Part shown: piece by piece, positions 34,765-43,440 of the stretch
Layout of the letters: the number at the start of each line of letters is the position of its first letter
Position numbering within the stretch: position 1 is the stretch's first letter
DNA from: CAZHFA01 sp964534945
Lineage (GTDB): Bacteria > Bdellovibrionota_C > UBA2361 > CAKMMH01
Length of the DNA: 64,000 nt
Direction of reading: 5' to 3'
Assembly (NCBI GenBank): GCA_964534945.1
Contig: CAZHSB010000002.1
Coordinates: forward strand, 22,567-86,566
The notes under the pieces: model-generated
What the model saw: the letters and a program-made list of their open reading frames with translations, nothing else
Database searches by the model: none
Told to the model about the DNA's origin: nothing
Translations under genes and position numbers: made by a program

Positions 34765-36417
34765 TCACGCGTTGCCTTTTCGTCTTATTCTTCTTTTAAC
34801 AAGTCCCCAAAAGCCAAAAAGTTCTTGAGACCTTAAAAGAAATGATGCGCTAATATAAGCGATACATGCCAAAACTGTTGTTAAAATAAGTTGTAGATAT
34901 ACATTTAAATCGTATCGAAGTGGAATGCTAGCGACAAAAAACATAACTATCGATGAAATAAATGCTCTTGCTGTTGACCCAAAAAATTCACTATATGCAA
35001 TTCCTCTCTCCCGTTTTTTTAAAATAAACAATAAGAATGCAAATCCTAAAGAGGAAGAAATGCTTCCAGACAATGCCAAACCTACATGTCCAATATCTAT
35101 AAATTTAAAAATAGAATACAAAAATTGTTGATATGAAAAAAGCATCGATGAGCTAAACGATGTCCCCTCGACTAATTTTCCACAAATAAGCAATGATAAA
35201 TGAAAATGCAAAAAAAGCATAATCGCACTTAGGATCGTCGGCGTTTTTGTATCTTTTTTAGCCAAAAATGCCCTAATAAGAATCGTATAACAACTAATTC
35301 CCCAAATACCTATACAATATGCCTTTAGAGCAGACGCAGTATTAATAGTCGCTAGATTAGTAAACGCGCCTCTTTCTAAAAAAACCTTTATACAAGGTTC
35401 TGCAACAAGGAAAATAAAGAATGCTGTTGGCAGCGTCACAAAACTTGTATATCTTAAAGCATTTTGCAAACTATCTTGGAATTCTTTCTTTTGATCATTA
35501 ACAACAAATTTGGAAAGGCTTGGAAGCAAAACAGATGCTAATGATATCGTAAAAATTCCTACGGGAATCTGTGCAAATCTATCTGCATAAAAAAGCCATG
35601 AAACGCTACCAGATTCTAACATTGATGCCAAAACAGTATTTATAAAAATTGTAAGTTGATAAACGCCTGCGCCAACGATTGCAGGAATCATAAGTTTTAT
35701 TAAAGTATAAATTGTGTTATTAAAAATTTTAAATGATGGAACTATTGATAATCCAACTTTTTTTAATGATGGGAATTGAATTATACACATCAAAAATCCT
35801 GCGATGATTACCGACCACGACATAAGATGTGATGCTAAATATTGATCAAAGAAAAAACCACAAAGAGCAAAAACAATCATTATAATATTCATTAAAATTT
35901 GTGATACAGCAGACATACCAAAAATTTTAAAAACACTAAGGGCACCATTTGATAGCGATACAAAGCTTATAAAAATAATATACGGTACCATTATTTTTGT
36001 AAGGCTATTTGCCAAAGGAAGCTTGCCTTTTATAACCTCAAAACCAGGGGCAAAAAATAAAGTAATTTCTTTCGAAAATATAATTCCAAGAACACTTAAA
36101 CAAAGCGTCATTATGAATAAAAACCCCCAAACTTTTCTAAATGCTTCATTTGTCTCCTTTGGGCCTTTTTTTACCTCTCCTGCAAAGATTGGGACAAACG
36201 CAGAAGTTAATGCTCCTTCTGCCACAAAACTTCTTAACATATTAGGAATTTTAAATGCTACAAAAAAAGCATCTGCATATATTGAAGATCCAAAAAGGCT
36301 TGCAAAAGTTAAATCTCTAAAAAAGCCACATATACGACTTAATAAAGTTAGTATTCCAACTATTCCCGACCCCTTTACTATTGTTTTATTTTCTGAATTT
36401 TGAGACGATTTTTCCAT
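34765..36417 (-). CDS. murJ: Lipid II flippase MurJ
   Basis: MurJ exports lipid II across the inner membrane for peptidoglycan synthesis. The 550-residue protein has about 14 hydrophobic segments. Family blocks are visible: GSGIVGILTLLSRICGFFRD at the start, SSIYADAFFVAFKIPNMLRS, the conserved FVPIF, VPYIIFISFVSLSNGALSVF, GAGVYQLTIFINTVLASML and YADRFAQIPVGIFTISLASV. The long C-terminal half matches the two extra helices of MurJ. It is followed on the minus strand by the repeat island and is divergent from the YkvA-like gene. It joins PBP1b-like, murL and murD2 as the fourth cell-wall gene of the window. Confidence 0.95.
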   Translation of the reverse strand: MEKSSQNSENKTIVKGSGIVGILTLLSRICGFFRDLTFASLFGSSIYADAFFVAFKIPNMLRSFVAEGALTSAFVPIFAGEVKKGPKETNEAFRKVWGFLFIMTLCLSVLGIIFSKEITLFFAPGFEVIKGKLPLANSLTKIMVPYIIFISFVSLSNGALSVFKIFGMSAVSQILMNIIMIVFALCGFFFDQYLASHLMSWSVIIAGFLMCIIQFPSLKKVGLSIVPSFKIFNNTIYTLIKLMIPAIVGAGVYQLTIFINTVLASMLESGSVSWLFYADRFAQIPVGIFTISLASVLLPSLSKFVVNDQKKEFQDSLQNALRYTSFVTLPTAFFIFLVAEPCIKVFLERGAFTNLATINTASALKAYCIGIWGISCYTILIRAFLAKKDTKTPTILSAIMLFLHFHLSLLICGKLVEGTSFSSSMLFSYQQFLYSIFKFIDIGHVGLALSGSISSSLGFAFLLFILKKRERGIAYSEFFGSTARAFISSIVMFFVASIPLRYDLNVYLQLILTTVLACIAYISASFLLRSQELFGFWGLVKRRIRRKGNA

Positions 36418-36498
36418 TAAATTAGATTATACCTATTTTAAAAATTTTGGTATATGATGAATTTAAATTAAACCTTAACTTTTATACATAGGATTTTT

Positions 36499-36909
36499 AT
36501 GGGATTTTTTTCGAAAAAAGAGCATAAGTTGCCTGTCTTTCCGTCAACAATAAAAAAAGTTTTTAAAAGTTTTTGCATTGATATAGATAAGGGCAAATTG
36601 GAAATATTAAGGAAAAAAGTTTTAGAAGAAATAGAAAATGCAAAAAAAAGAAATGATGCTGGAATGCTACTAGATATACATTTAGCAGAAGAAATTGTAA
36701 AAAGATGCCTTTATTTAATAGATCATTTTGATGATTTTTCATCTAGTGAACGTCGCCTTGCAGTCGGCGCCATTTGTTATTTTGCCGTAAGTGATGATCC
36801 GTTAAGCGAAGAAATTTTTGCCTCTGGTTATGATGATGATGCAAAAGTTATGAATTATGTTTTAGAAGAATTAAAGATCGACGACCAATTTATAGAGCTT
36901 ATCGGCTAA
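36499..36909 (+). CDS. Small YkvA/DUF1232-like protein
   Basis: The protein has 136 residues with a charged N-terminus (MGFFSKKEHKLPVF) and a C-terminal block RRLAVGAICYFAVSDDPLSE followed by GYDDDAKVMNYVLEEL. This recalls the DUF1232 (YkvA) motif, in which a hydrophobic segment ends with 'PxDxIPD' and then 'GxxDDxxVxxxxL'. The proline/aspartate part is degenerate here, so the call is tentative. The ribosome site (TAGGAT) is adequate. It is convergent with the Nudix gene. Confidence 0.5.
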   Translation: MGFFSKKEHKLPVFPSTIKKVFKSFCIDIDKGKLEILRKKVLEEIENAKKRNDAGMLLDIHLAEEIVKRCLYLIDHFDDFSSSERRLAVGAICYFAVSDDPLSEEIFASGYDDDAKVMNYVLEELKIDDQFIELIG

Positions 36910-36923
36910 CAATTTCGATCGTA

Positions 36924-37502
36924 TTAATTTTTCTTTGATTCATTAATTAAAAATTTTTGTGCCATTAATATGCCAATTATTGAAAAAGCATCTTTGATTT
37001 TTTCTTGATATATTAAGTTTATAACTTCATCAAACGGAAGTTTTTTAACAACAATTTTTTCTGTCGATTCTGGCGTTGCTTGTTCAATTTGAAAGTCTCT
37101 TACTAAAAACAATGTTCCCCTTTCATTTGTAATACTGTTGCTAATATGAAGATCATCAAATACCACATCGTACTTTCCTCCTATAATTCCCGCCTCTTCT
37201 TTTAACTCTCTTTTCATGGCATCTAATTTGCTTTCCCCTACTTCTGAACCACCTTCAACAATTTCCCAAGTATATTCTTTCATAGGGTATCTATATTGCC
37301 CTACCAAATATATATTGTTATTAGGATCCATTGCCACAGCACCTACAGCTCCTATTTTATCCACATACGAATATGTACTATCTTGTCCATTAGGTGCTTT
37401 TACATCATCTTCTCGTAATGTTAGCCATCGATTTTTATAAGCAAATTTAGATTTATATGTTATCCAAGGACTACTTTTATCGACATCATCGTCAAAATAC
37501 AT
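36924..37502 (-). CDS. Nudix hydrolase, ADP-ribose pyrophosphatase-like
   Basis: The 192-residue protein has an intact Nudix box, G-x5-E-x7-REL-x-EE-x-GI (around residues 80-102, containing DAMKRELKEEAGI), which binds magnesium for pyrophosphate hydrolysis. The upstream VGQYRYPMKEYTWEIVEGG is typical of ADP-ribose/NDP-sugar pyrophosphatases. AAAAGGGGAGAGA before the ATG is an excellent ribosome site. Substrate specificity cannot be settled by eye. Confidence 0.9.
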   Translation of the reverse strand: MYFDDDVDKSSPWITYKSKFAYKNRWLTLREDDVKAPNGQDSTYSYVDKIGAVGAVAMDPNNNIYLVGQYRYPMKEYTWEIVEGGSEVGESKLDAMKRELKEEAGIIGGKYDVVFDDLHISNSITNERGTLFLVRDFQIEQATPESTEKIVVKKLPFDEVINLIYQEKIKDAFSIIGILMAQKFLINESKKN

Positions 37503-37588
37503 TCTCTCCCCTTTTTATTATTAATAAATTCGTATATAATTTTATTTTAGGTAATATCTTAATATTATTATTTCTTTAGGATTAAACA

Positions 37589-38659
37589 ATGAAAAAAAAT
37601 ATTTCTTTTTTATTATTTGTAACTTTATCATTTTTAGCAATAGCTCTTACAGCTTGTAATAGAGAAGCATCATCTCCAAAAATGTTAAAATTAGAATCTT
37701 CCGATTCAGGATTTTTAACGTTATATACTTTGAAGAATTTTTGGGGTAAAAATAACGATGCTGTTATTTCTTTTAATAATGATGATAAGTTATTAACTCT
37801 TTACAAAGAAAATAATGAGAAGCTTGAAATTGCTAAAAAAACTACATTAAATCAATTTCTTGGTCAACTCTGTCTTTTTGAATCTAATGGAGAGAAAAGA
37901 ATTGCAGTAGCAGTTGGCTATGGAAGAGGCGACTTGGAAGCTCCTGTTAGAGTTTATTTATATGATCAAAATTTAGAAAATGAACAGCTTATTTACGAAG
38001 CAAAAAGCCCTAGAAGTCAAATTACTTTTTTACAACAAGTAAGCGATACATTGTATATTAATTACTTTAATTCAAAGTTTTTCTCAGTTCTTGGTTCATT
38101 AAAACAAATTAGTTCTGACAAATGGGATTTTACGAAAATAGCAGACATTAGGCTTGGAGCTAATGTTTCCTTAGATGGTGATAATATTCTTTTTGCAAGG
38201 CCATACAAAGATCCAGATAAAGATATCGCAGAAAATATTTTACTTGATAAGGATAAAAATATTATTGATCTTCCATCATTTAGAGGCGCAAGATCTGGTG
38301 TTTTTGCAGACATCGATAATGATGGTACAAAAGAAATTTTACTTGGAGATGGTTGGCATCAAAATTATGGAAAGCTTGCAGAGCCTAGATTTAGCGTTCT
38401 TACATTTAACAAACAAACAAAAAAGTACGACTTAAAAATGATTTCAAATATAAAGGGGCAAACATCTATTGAAAAGATTATTCCATTTACTCTAGGAAAA
38501 AAGACTTTTATTGTAACTGCAGGAGATAAATTCATTGAACTTTATGATCCAAAAGACAATTGGAAACAAACAAGAATTTTTGAATCTACTTCATCAGGAC
38601 TTGACGTTACTTTTGCAATGCTAAACGGCAAACCACGAATTGTTGTGTTTGCACTTTAG
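37589..38659 (+). CDS. Outer-membrane or periplasmic lipoprotein, unknown function
   Basis: The protein has 356 residues with a lipoprotein signal peptide: MKKNISFLLFVTLSFLAIAL then TAC, giving Cys23 as the lipidated residue (lipobox LTAC). The mature part looks like a beta-propeller/FG-GAP-like protein, with repeated short beta segments and FADIDNDGTKEILLGDGWH (about 245-263), a calcium-binding-type D-x-D-x-D-G loop found in VCBS/FG-GAP repeats. It is monocistronic and followed by a strong hairpin terminator. Function is unknown; similar folds occur in adhesins and assembly factors. Confidence 0.8.
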   Translation: MKKNISFLLFVTLSFLAIALTACNREASSPKMLKLESSDSGFLTLYTLKNFWGKNNDAVISFNNDDKLLTLYKENNEKLEIAKKTTLNQFLGQLCLFESNGEKRIAVAVGYGRGDLEAPVRVYLYDQNLENEQLIYEAKSPRSQITFLQQVSDTLYINYFNSKFFSVLGSLKQISSDKWDFTKIADIRLGANVSLDGDNILFARPYKDPDKDIAENILLDKDKNIIDLPSFRGARSGVFADIDNDGTKEILLGDGWHQNYGKLAEPRFSVLTFNKQTKKYDLKMISNIKGQTSIEKIIPFTLGKKTFIVTAGDKFIELYDPKDNWKQTRIFESTSSGLDVTFAMLNGKPRIVVFAL

Positions 38660-38682
38660 AAAGTTAAAAAATTAGTTTTTAA

Positions 38683-38711
38683 AAAAGTGTGCTTTTAAAA
38701 GTACACTTTTA
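38683..38711 (+). terminator. Hairpin terminator after the lipoprotein gene
   Basis: AAAAGTGTGC pairs with GTACACTTTT (one G-U pair) around the loop TTTTAAAA, followed by ATTATTT. Because the arms are A/T flanked it could act in both directions. Confidence 0.75.
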
Positions 38712-38740
38712 TTATTTAATCCTTTTAATACTTCTTTATT

Positions 38741-38786
38741 GGTATCATTTTTAGTATCACAATTAGTATCATTTTTGATACCATTT
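38741..38786. repeat. Short repeat beside an assembly gap
   Basis: GTATCA recurs three times (GGTATCATTTT, AGTATCACAATT, AGTATCATTTT), and the stretch is bracketed by GGTATCA and TGATACC. It runs into the N run at 38787, so the array may continue there. On the minus strand it would encode a repeated NDTN text, but the frame is interrupted by the gap and includes the terminator above, so I do not call a gene. Confidence 0.6.
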
Positions 38787-38886
38787 NNNNNNNNNNNNNN
38801 NNNNNNNNNNNNNNNNNNNNNNNNNNNNNNNNNNNNNNNNNNNNNNNNNNNNNNNNNNNNNNNNNNNNNNNNNNNNNNNNNNNNNN
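38787..38886. other. Assembly gap (100 N)
   Basis: Exactly 100 N. The right flank (38887-39003) holds no gene that I can support. Confidence 0.99.
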
Positions 38887-39003
38887 TCATATTGTAAATA
38901 GTGATAATTTGAAAGTAAAAGCTACCAAAACACCTTATATAATATCTTTTAAGTATATCATGATAACTAAATTGAGAAGCTCTGAATTTTTAATAAGGAA
39001 TTC

Positions 39004-40017
39004 TTAAAACACCAAACTTGCAACTTTATAAAAAATGCCTGATAAGATAATGCAGGCTGGGATTGTTAGAAACCAAGTAATTATAATGTTTTTTACAATG
39101 CTCCATTTTACGGCAGAAGCATGAATTGTTGAACCTACCCCCATAATGGCAGTAGAAATAACGTGCGTTGTACTTAAAGGGATTCCAAAGTGAGATGCTA
39201 TCATAATAAGAGTTGCAGATGAAGTTTCCGCAGCAAAACCATGAATCGGTTTTAATTTAATAATCTTGCTTCCCATTGTTCTTATTATTTTCCAGCCACC
39301 AGACATTGTCCCTAACGCCATTGTAAATGCACAAGCCATAATAACATAAATTGGAATCTCAAAATCATTTCCATGTACATGAGGCAAAACTCCTGCAATA
39401 ACTAGACTTAAAGAGATCACACCCATCGTTTTTTGTGCATCATTCGTACCATGGCTTAATGCCATAAAGCCTGATGATATAAGTTGATATTTTCTAAATC
39501 TCCTATTTATTCTATGTGGCGCCGCCTTATAAAATAAACGAATTAAAATAAGCATAAAGACAAAACCAACTGCAAAGCCACAAATTGGAGATAAGAACAT
39601 CGGAATTATTACTTTATCAATTAAAGACATGACTTGAATACTCCCGCCACCTGCATGAACAAAAGAAGCGCCAACAAGTCCTCCAATGAGGGCATGCGAA
39701 GAACTAATTGGAAGTGCTAAATACCACGTTACTATATCCCAAACAATTGCACTAAGTAAGGCACATAATATAACTTGCAAAGTTATAGTTGTCGAATCAA
39801 TTATTCCCCCACCAATCGTCTTTGCTACATGAGTTCCACACAACGCACCAATAAAGTTTAAACTTGCGCTAAACAATATCGCCTGTCTTGCAGTGAGAAC
39901 ACGCGTTGACACAACAGTAGCAATCGCATTCGCACAATCATGAAATCCGTTTATATACTCAAAAATAAGCGCCGAAACAATTACAAGCACCAACAAAAAA
40001 ATTGTAAAACTTTCCAC
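39004..40017 (-). CDS. pit: Low-affinity inorganic phosphate transporter (PiT family)
   Basis: PiT permeases import metal-phosphate complexes using the proton or sodium gradient. The 337-residue protein has about ten membrane segments. Both PiT signature repeats are present: YINGFHDCANAIATVVSTRVL (about 22-42) and, in the second half, FAAETSSATLIMIASHFGIP with STTHVIS. PISSSHALIGGLVGA and SHGTNDAQKTMGVI are also diagnostic. The start codon is GTG at 40017. It directly follows the DUF47 gene (4 bases), the usual regulator of PiT transporters. Confidence 0.95.
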   Translation of the reverse strand: MESFTIFLLVLVIVSALIFEYINGFHDCANAIATVVSTRVLTARQAILFSASLNFIGALCGTHVAKTIGGGIIDSTTITLQVILCALLSAIVWDIVTWYLALPISSSHALIGGLVGASFVHAGGGSIQVMSLIDKVIIPMFLSPICGFAVGFVFMLILIRLFYKAAPHRINRRFRKYQLISSGFMALSHGTNDAQKTMGVISLSLVIAGVLPHVHGNDFEIPIYVIMACAFTMALGTMSGGWKIIRTMGSKIIKLKPIHGFAAETSSATLIMIASHFGIPLSTTHVISTAIMGVGSTIHASAVKWSIVKNIIITWFLTIPACIILSGIFYKVASLVF

Positions 40018-40021
40018 TATA

Positions 40022-40663
40022 TTAACTCTGTTTTAAGACAACATTTACGATTTGATCAGATATAGAAAGACAATCATCAATTGTATCTTCTAATTCTTCA
40101 TATACATTTTTTAATTTTATAACTTCAATTGGATCATATTTTCCAGAAAAAAGATCATCCAAAGCCTTGTACAAAACGTCATCTGCCTTAGATTCTATCT
40201 CTTTTATTTTTAAATTACTTCTCATAATTTGATCTGCAGGAGTAACTTTTTTGAAAATTTTTAGCGCCTTGCAAAGCTCATTAATTGCTTCTAGCAAAAT
40301 TTTAGATTGTTCTTGTATATTTTTATTAAAAGATGTCAATCTAAATACACGAAGGCTAAAGCAAACTTGCACAACCTTTTTGGTAATTTTATTTAAAATG
40401 ATTGTAATCTCTTGAATGTCTTCTCGCTCTAACGGTGTAATAAAAGTATTATTAAGCATAACTAATGTTTTCTTATATAAATCATTACTACTATGTTTTA
40501 ATGTTTTTGCGATAGATAGATGTGTTGGTTCAAGCTTCGTACTAACTATTTCATTTAAAAGCTCTGAACCTTCCTTACAGATTTGTATTGCATCTTCAAA
40601 CAACTCAAAAAAAATTTTTTCTTCAGGAGGCAAGAAAAATCTTAACAGATTAAATTTGGCCAT
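40022..40663 (-). CDS. DUF47 family PhoU-like protein (PiT partner)
   Basis: The 213-residue, wholly helical protein has the DUF47 pattern: start FFLPPEEKIFFELFEDAIQI, centre ITIILNKITKKVVQVCFSLR, and the C-terminal KNVYEELEDTIDDCLSISDQIVNVVLK metal-ligand helix. DUF47 proteins are homologous to PhoU and are paired with PiT transporters, probably gating phosphate uptake at the inner membrane. Four bases separate it from the transporter gene, so the two form an operon starting here. Confidence 0.92.
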   Translation of the reverse strand: MAKFNLLRFFLPPEEKIFFELFEDAIQICKEGSELLNEIVSTKLEPTHLSIAKTLKHSSNDLYKKTLVMLNNTFITPLEREDIQEITIILNKITKKVVQVCFSLRVFRLTSFNKNIQEQSKILLEAINELCKALKIFKKVTPADQIMRSNLKIKEIESKADDVLYKALDDLFSGKYDPIEVIKLKNVYEELEDTIDDCLSISDQIVNVVLKQS

Positions 40664-41002
40664 TATGTTCCCTTATATTTTTTCTTTTTATAACCTAATT
40701 TCTTATAAAAAAGCTCAAGTATTACCCAAGTTCTTTGAATTGTAACAGAAAAAAAAATTTTTAATATAACTTTTTAAAAAAGATATTAAATATATCCATC
40801 TTATACTTATTATACTTGATTATTAGTTGTTTTTTAATTTTCTTCTCATTTTTAAAGCAAGAACTACTTGTATATATTGTATTTTTTTTGATATAATAAA
40901 AAGGTTTCTTGCTTTTATTGATGCAAAAAATTTTTGAATTTTTTTAAACTTTTAGGCATCAAAACTTTTTAGAATTATATTATTTTTATTAGGAGAATTT
41001 TT
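40664..41002 (+). promoter_or_regulatory. infC upstream region with promoter and two inverted repeats
   Basis: TTGTAT (40868-40873) and TATAAT (40892-40897) are 18 bases apart, and lie between the arms AAAGCAAGAA (near 40855) and TTCTTGCTTT (near 40906). Downstream, TGATGC (about 40919) and GCATCA (about 40954) could close a second leader hairpin. AGGAG (40991-40995) precedes the TTG start by 7 bases. The leader of about 95 nt could serve IF3 autoregulation, as in E. coli; this is inference. Confidence 0.5.
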
Positions 41003-41692
41003 TTGGCATATCCAAACAATAATTACGGACAAAACCGTGGGGCAAGGCCCTTTAACAGCAATCAACCAGAAGAAGAACATAGAATCAATTATAAAATAAG
41101 ATGTCCCGAAGTTAGAGTCATCGGTGATGATGGTGAGCAATTAGGAATTCTTCCCACAAATGAGGCACGAAAACTTGCAGAAGAAAAAGATTTGGATCTT
41201 GTAGAAGTAGCACCAAACGCAAAACCTCCTGTTTGTAAAATAATGGATTATGGAAAATTTAAATATCGTGAACAAAAAAAAGAAATGGCTGCAAAAAAGA
41301 AGCGTGCTGAGTCCGAAACAAAGGAATTAAGAATACGATATAGAACAGATAAAGGAGATCTTCAAACAAAATTAAAACAAGCGCGTGGTTTTTTGGAGGA
41401 TGGGAATAAAGTTAAGTTTAGTATGCGTTTTAGAGGTCGAGAAGCCATGTATGTTAATCTTGGCATTGAAAAATTAAATGAGATTACAGAAGCTTTAAAC
41501 GATATCGCCATGATTGATGATCAATCAAAGATGCAAGGAAATAATATTTATATAACATATGCCCCTGATAAATCAAAAAAATCACCCGCTCAAAAAGAAA
41601 AGCCTACTGCAAGAACTGAATCAAGCAATAATTTGTTAGATAATAAAAATAGCAAAACTACAGAAATAAATAACAAGGAAAATAAAGAATAA
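41003..41692 (+). CDS. infC: Translation initiation factor IF-3 (TTG start)
   Basis: IF-3 binds the 30S subunit, checks the start codon and prevents early 50S joining. The N-domain (INYKIRCPEVRVIGDDGEQL, then LDLVEVAPNAKPPVCKIMDY) and C-domain (ETKELRIRYRTDKGDLQTKL, then FLEDGNKVKFSMRFRGREAM) are intact. The protein is 229 residues; a poorly structured tail of about 50 residues after YITYAPDKSKK lengthens it beyond the usual 170-180. The N-terminal extension NNNYGQNRGARPFNSN is also unusual. The rare-start feature typical of infC (AUU in E. coli) appears here as TTG with AGGAG. It is not followed by rpmI-rplT but by a DUF6178 gene, 1 base apart. Confidence 0.95.
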   Translation: MAYPNNNYGQNRGARPFNSNQPEEEHRINYKIRCPEVRVIGDDGEQLGILPTNEARKLAEEKDLDLVEVAPNAKPPVCKIMDYGKFKYREQKKEMAAKKKRAESETKELRIRYRTDKGDLQTKLKQARGFLEDGNKVKFSMRFRGREAMYVNLGIEKLNEITEALNDIAMIDDQSKMQGNNIYITYAPDKSKKSPAQKEKPTARTESSNNLLDNKNSKTTEINNKENKE

Positions 41693-41693
41693 T

Positions 41694-42947
41694 ATGGATA
41701 ATGAAGCTAGTACGCTAAGGCAAGATCTTTTGAGTATTGAGCCTAAAAATCTTGCAAAGGCTATTTTTAATTCTGACATGCCAGAAGAACTCGTACGCAT
41801 GATTCCAGCGCAAAATCTTTATATGACGATTTGTTACAATGGGGTTTTATCATCTACAGATTTAATTAGCATTGTATCAGTTTCCCAAAGACGACTCTTA
41901 ATGGATTTTGATTGTTGGGATAAAGATGTCTTTGATGAAGATAAATTTTTTTCCTGGCTTTCTTTAACTGATGAAGATAATTCTCTTGATTTATTGAAAA
42001 AGATTTTAAAGTCTTCTGATCTAAAATTAACAGCATTTTTAATCGGGAAATATGTCACTGTTTATTCTCAGGAAGAACCAACAGATCTTCCTCCCGATGG
42101 AGATTTTTATACACCAGATAAAGGATATACTTGGCTAAAAATAGAAACGGGAGATAGTGATAAAGATTTTTTATTAAAACGTCTTTTGGCATTGATCTTT
42201 GAATCAAATGTGGAACTTTTTTATCAGATAACTTCTATTCCAACAATTTCTACACCAACAGAATTAGAAGAACAGGCCTATGAAGAGAAAAACAAGCGTC
42301 TAGCAAGTGAAGGGATTCCTGAGCTTGAAGAATGTATCGAGTTAAATCGTCCTTTAAATAAAGCAAAAATTTTAGAAAAAATGAAAAATGAAAAAATCCC
42401 TCCACGTGAAGCTGTAGGAAACATTTTACCCTTAGCATTCAAGAATAATGAGTTAGAACCATTAACATCATTTTTAAACGAAATAAAAGATTCTCAAATG
42501 GTTTTATCTGAATTAACTAGAATTTTGAATGCATGCATTGTCTTTTATGATAATTCTTTTAACAGTTTAGAAAATGTTTCTTCATTAAGCGAACAGGTAA
42601 AAGGTGTATTAAATATAGGTTTAGAAAAGCTTTTAGAAGATAATATAATAAATAGTGCCTCATATCCCATCATTGATTTACAAGATATTTATCAATATGG
42701 TTTAAATTTTATTTTTGAAATCAAAAAAGTAGCATTAAAGAAATTAGAAATTGAAAGCAACAATCATGATTCAGTGCAACTAAGCATTTTAGATATGCTT
42801 TCTAAAAAACTCCCTGCTCTACCAGCTTTTATTCAAGATGAAAATACATATTTAAAAGATGAAGAAGGAAAATTACTGGAAGGAGAAAGGACAATATCAT
42901 CATTTAAAGATGTCCTATTAGCAAAGAAAATTCTAGAGAAAATCTAA
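41694..42947 (+). CDS. DUF6178 family protein
   Basis: The protein has 417 residues. The N-terminal pattern RMIPAQNLYMTICYNG, then SQRRLLMDFDCWDKDVFDEDKFFSWL, and the middle GYTWLKIETGD and PTELEEQAYEEKNKRLASEGIPE match my memory of the DUF6178 family from deltaproteobacteria. The fold and function are unknown. The protein is acidic and helical with no membrane segment. Its ATG is 1 base after the infC stop, so translational coupling with infC is likely. A short dispersed element follows its stop codon. Confidence 0.7.
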   Translation: MDNEASTLRQDLLSIEPKNLAKAIFNSDMPEELVRMIPAQNLYMTICYNGVLSSTDLISIVSVSQRRLLMDFDCWDKDVFDEDKFFSWLSLTDEDNSLDLLKKILKSSDLKLTAFLIGKYVTVYSQEEPTDLPPDGDFYTPDKGYTWLKIETGDSDKDFLLKRLLALIFESNVELFYQITSIPTISTPTELEEQAYEEKNKRLASEGIPELEECIELNRPLNKAKILEKMKNEKIPPREAVGNILPLAFKNNELEPLTSFLNEIKDSQMVLSELTRILNACIVFYDNSFNSLENVSSLSEQVKGVLNIGLEKLLEDNIINSASYPIIDLQDIYQYGLNFIFEIKKVALKKLEIESNNHDSVQLSILDMLSKKLPALPAFIQDENTYLKDEEGKLLEGERTISSFKDVLLAKKILEKI

Positions 42948-42949
42948 TA

Positions 42950-42984
42950 CAATACACAAAATAATGCATAATTTTAAATGCTGA
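42950..42984 (+). repeat. 35-bp dispersed element downstream of the DUF6178 gene
   Basis: CAATACAC, then ATGCATAATT and TAAATGCTGA. The same modules in the same order and spacing (plus one base) occur at 63213-63248, again just after a stop codon. Confidence 0.65.
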
Positions 42985-43019
42985 TAAATGTTGAATGTGA
43001 TTAAAGCCTTTGTCGTCTA

Positions 43020-43159
43020 TTTTTAGGCCTTATTTTTCGACAAGAAATCAAAGAAAATGATTAAACAGCTGACGATAGTGCACTAAGCCATACAGTGCCT
43101 ATGAAGCCACCTAATCATTTTATGTTATACGATTTATCGCAAAAAATAAGACCTAAAAA
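43020..43159. repeat. 140-bp imperfect inverted repeat (long hairpin)
   Basis: Outer arms TTTTTAGGCCTTATTTTTCG (43020-43039) and CGCAAAAAATAAGACC then TAAAAA (43138-43159) pair with one mismatch and a bulge. Nested inside are AAAATGATTA (43054-43063) with TAATCATTTT (43112-43121), and ATAGTGCACT with AGTGCCTAT. It lies between two convergent genes and its right arm overlaps the last codon and stop of the winged-helix-like gene. It could be a bidirectional terminator, a structured RNA or a MITE-like element. Confidence 0.7.
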
Positions 43160-43440
43160 TTGGAAACTAGTTTTATAGCATCAAGCCCTCGCTTCGTTAT
43201 ATACCAAGTCTGCGAAGTAAAATCTCCTTCAGGAAAAGGAGAAACTAATTTTTGACCTTCTAGTATGAAAAGGTATCTTTGAGTTTCTCTTTCGTCATTC
43301 AAACCACTATTTGTATTAATTTCTTCTATTTTATATTGTTTATTTTTCTTAACACTCTTCTCATCTGTGATATCCCTAGACATCGCGCGCAAAACATGAA
43401 TTTGCTTTATATGAGAATCTGTTAATTTTTTTGAATTCAT
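43153..43440 (-). CDS. Small winged-helix-like protein
   Basis: The protein has 95 residues from the second ATG (MNSKKLTDSHIKQ), which has GAAAGGGA just upstream; the first ATG five codons earlier lacks a good site. The pattern HIKQIHVLRAMSRD, ... NSGLNDERETQRYLFILEGQKLV ..., ending in FTSQTWYITKRGLDAIKLV resembles a winged helix with the Thr-x-x-Gly 'YxITxxGxxAI' wing seen in PadR/MarR/ArsR-like and eukaryotic-type helix-turn-helix domains. DNA binding is likely; the target is unknown. It is isolated from both neighbours. Confidence 0.55.
   Translation of the reverse strand: MNSKKLTDSHIKQIHVLRAMSRDITDEKSVKKNKQYKIEEINTNSGLNDERETQRYLFILEGQKLVSPFPEGDFTSQTWYITKRGLDAIKLVSNF

Noticed and set aside
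38672..38890. Minus-strand frame with NDTN repeats next to a gap
   Set aside because: Half is N, the remainder includes a transcription terminator, and the repeat is explained by short tandem DNA.
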